Origin: an uncultured bacterium
GTDB taxonomy: Bacteria; Bacteroidota; Bacteroidia; Bacteroidales; Bacteroidaceae
DNA length: 64,000 nucleotides
Direction: 5' to 3'
Assembly (NCBI GenBank): GCA_905214625.1
Contig: CAJMMQ010000003.1
Span: 62,001 to 126,000 of the forward strand
Shown: in pieces, positions 63,843 through 64,000 of the stretch
Layout of the letters: each line of letters begins with the position of its first letter
Position numbering within the stretch: the first letter of the stretch is position 1
Notes under the pieces: generated by a model
Told to the model about the DNA's origin: nothing
What the model saw: only the letters and a program-made list of their open reading frames with translations
The model's database searches: none
Program-made: the position numbers and the translations under genes

Positions 63843-64000
63843 CAAACATAGTGCATGCCACGGCAAGCGTCAGGCGTACAGGCCGCCGGGAACAAAACTA
63901 CCGCCACCCTCTCTCTAACCACTGATAAGCCATACATGACGATACCGCCGACACCTGTACACGCTTGCCGGAGCATGGCATGAAGAAAAAAATTGCTCAT
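63843..64000. other. Intergenic DNA to window end
   Basis: GGCAAGCGT near 63862 and ACGCTTGCC near 63960 form an imperfect long-range inverted pair with neighbouring TGCCA and TGGCA. No gene recognised. Confidence 0.4.

Overview
The window looks like chromosomal DNA of a Bacteroidales bacterium, most likely Prevotellaceae. It carries a complete starch-utilization (Sus) gene set, many lipoprotein signal peptides, proteins with type IX-secretion-like C-terminal tails, and promoters with the Bacteroidetes -7 box TAnnTTTG in place of a sigma70 -10. No rRNA, CRISPR array or phage was seen. There is one clear insertion sequence.

Layout. 1-641: 5' end of purL (minus strand), preceded by a 74-bp tandem repeat that carries promoter boxes. 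1325-1957: lipoprotein. 2285-4033: an AT-rich two-gene island, an OLD/ABC-type ATPase plus a small separate TOPRIM-like protein, which is the best candidate for an undescribed (probably defence) system. 4094-5442: TonB-C-domain protein coupled to a radical SAM enzyme. 6532-12534: secreted and cell-envelope proteins, including a very aspartate-rich papain-like protein, a Sel1-repeat protein and a membrane TPR regulator. 12711-14145: IS4-type element inside multi-hairpin dispersed repeats. 14780-15721: WYL regulator. 17904-26951: malQ-susB-pulA-susA. 27160-37205: PAP2 phosphatase, YiiX-like lipoprotein, secreted alpha-amylase, zeta-toxin pair, pyridoxamine kinase, DUF3795/DJ-1 pair and a GNAT pair. 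38164-45613: susCDEF, divergent from a LacI-family regulator and an SLC45-like sugar transporter (45872-48307). 50058-59645: housekeeping genes (rbfA, lolC/E-like, comM/yifB, two tRNAs, argH, pyrE) and lipoproteins. 60373-63842: DUF3836-ABC-membrane-membrane-GntR operon.

How the genes fit together. SusC/D/E/F would bind and import malto-oligosaccharides. The secreted amylase and pullulanase cut polymers, SusA and SusB finish the cleavage in the periplasm, the MFS protein would carry maltose or glucose-type sugars inward, and MalQ rearranges maltodextrins in the cytoplasm. The LacI protein probably controls all of this. A palindrome of the type GCAAACGTTTAC lies upstream of susC, malQ and the amylase gene, in each case 57 bp from the -7-like box. 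This ties together three transcription units spread over about 30 kb and suggests activation from an upstream site.

Non-coding layers. Four repeat families stand out: a promoter-bearing cassette (around 714, 12535, 14528 and 27740), a multi-hairpin element (6204, 14144, 14341, 36107), arrays of short AAAGG..CCTTT palindromes (21904, 49548, 59911), and inverted repeats resembling miniature elements (35119, 37299). A nested stem-loop at 33800-33918 followed by a 48-codon ORF is a candidate structured RNA or leader. All function calls come from reading the sequence; no database search was run.
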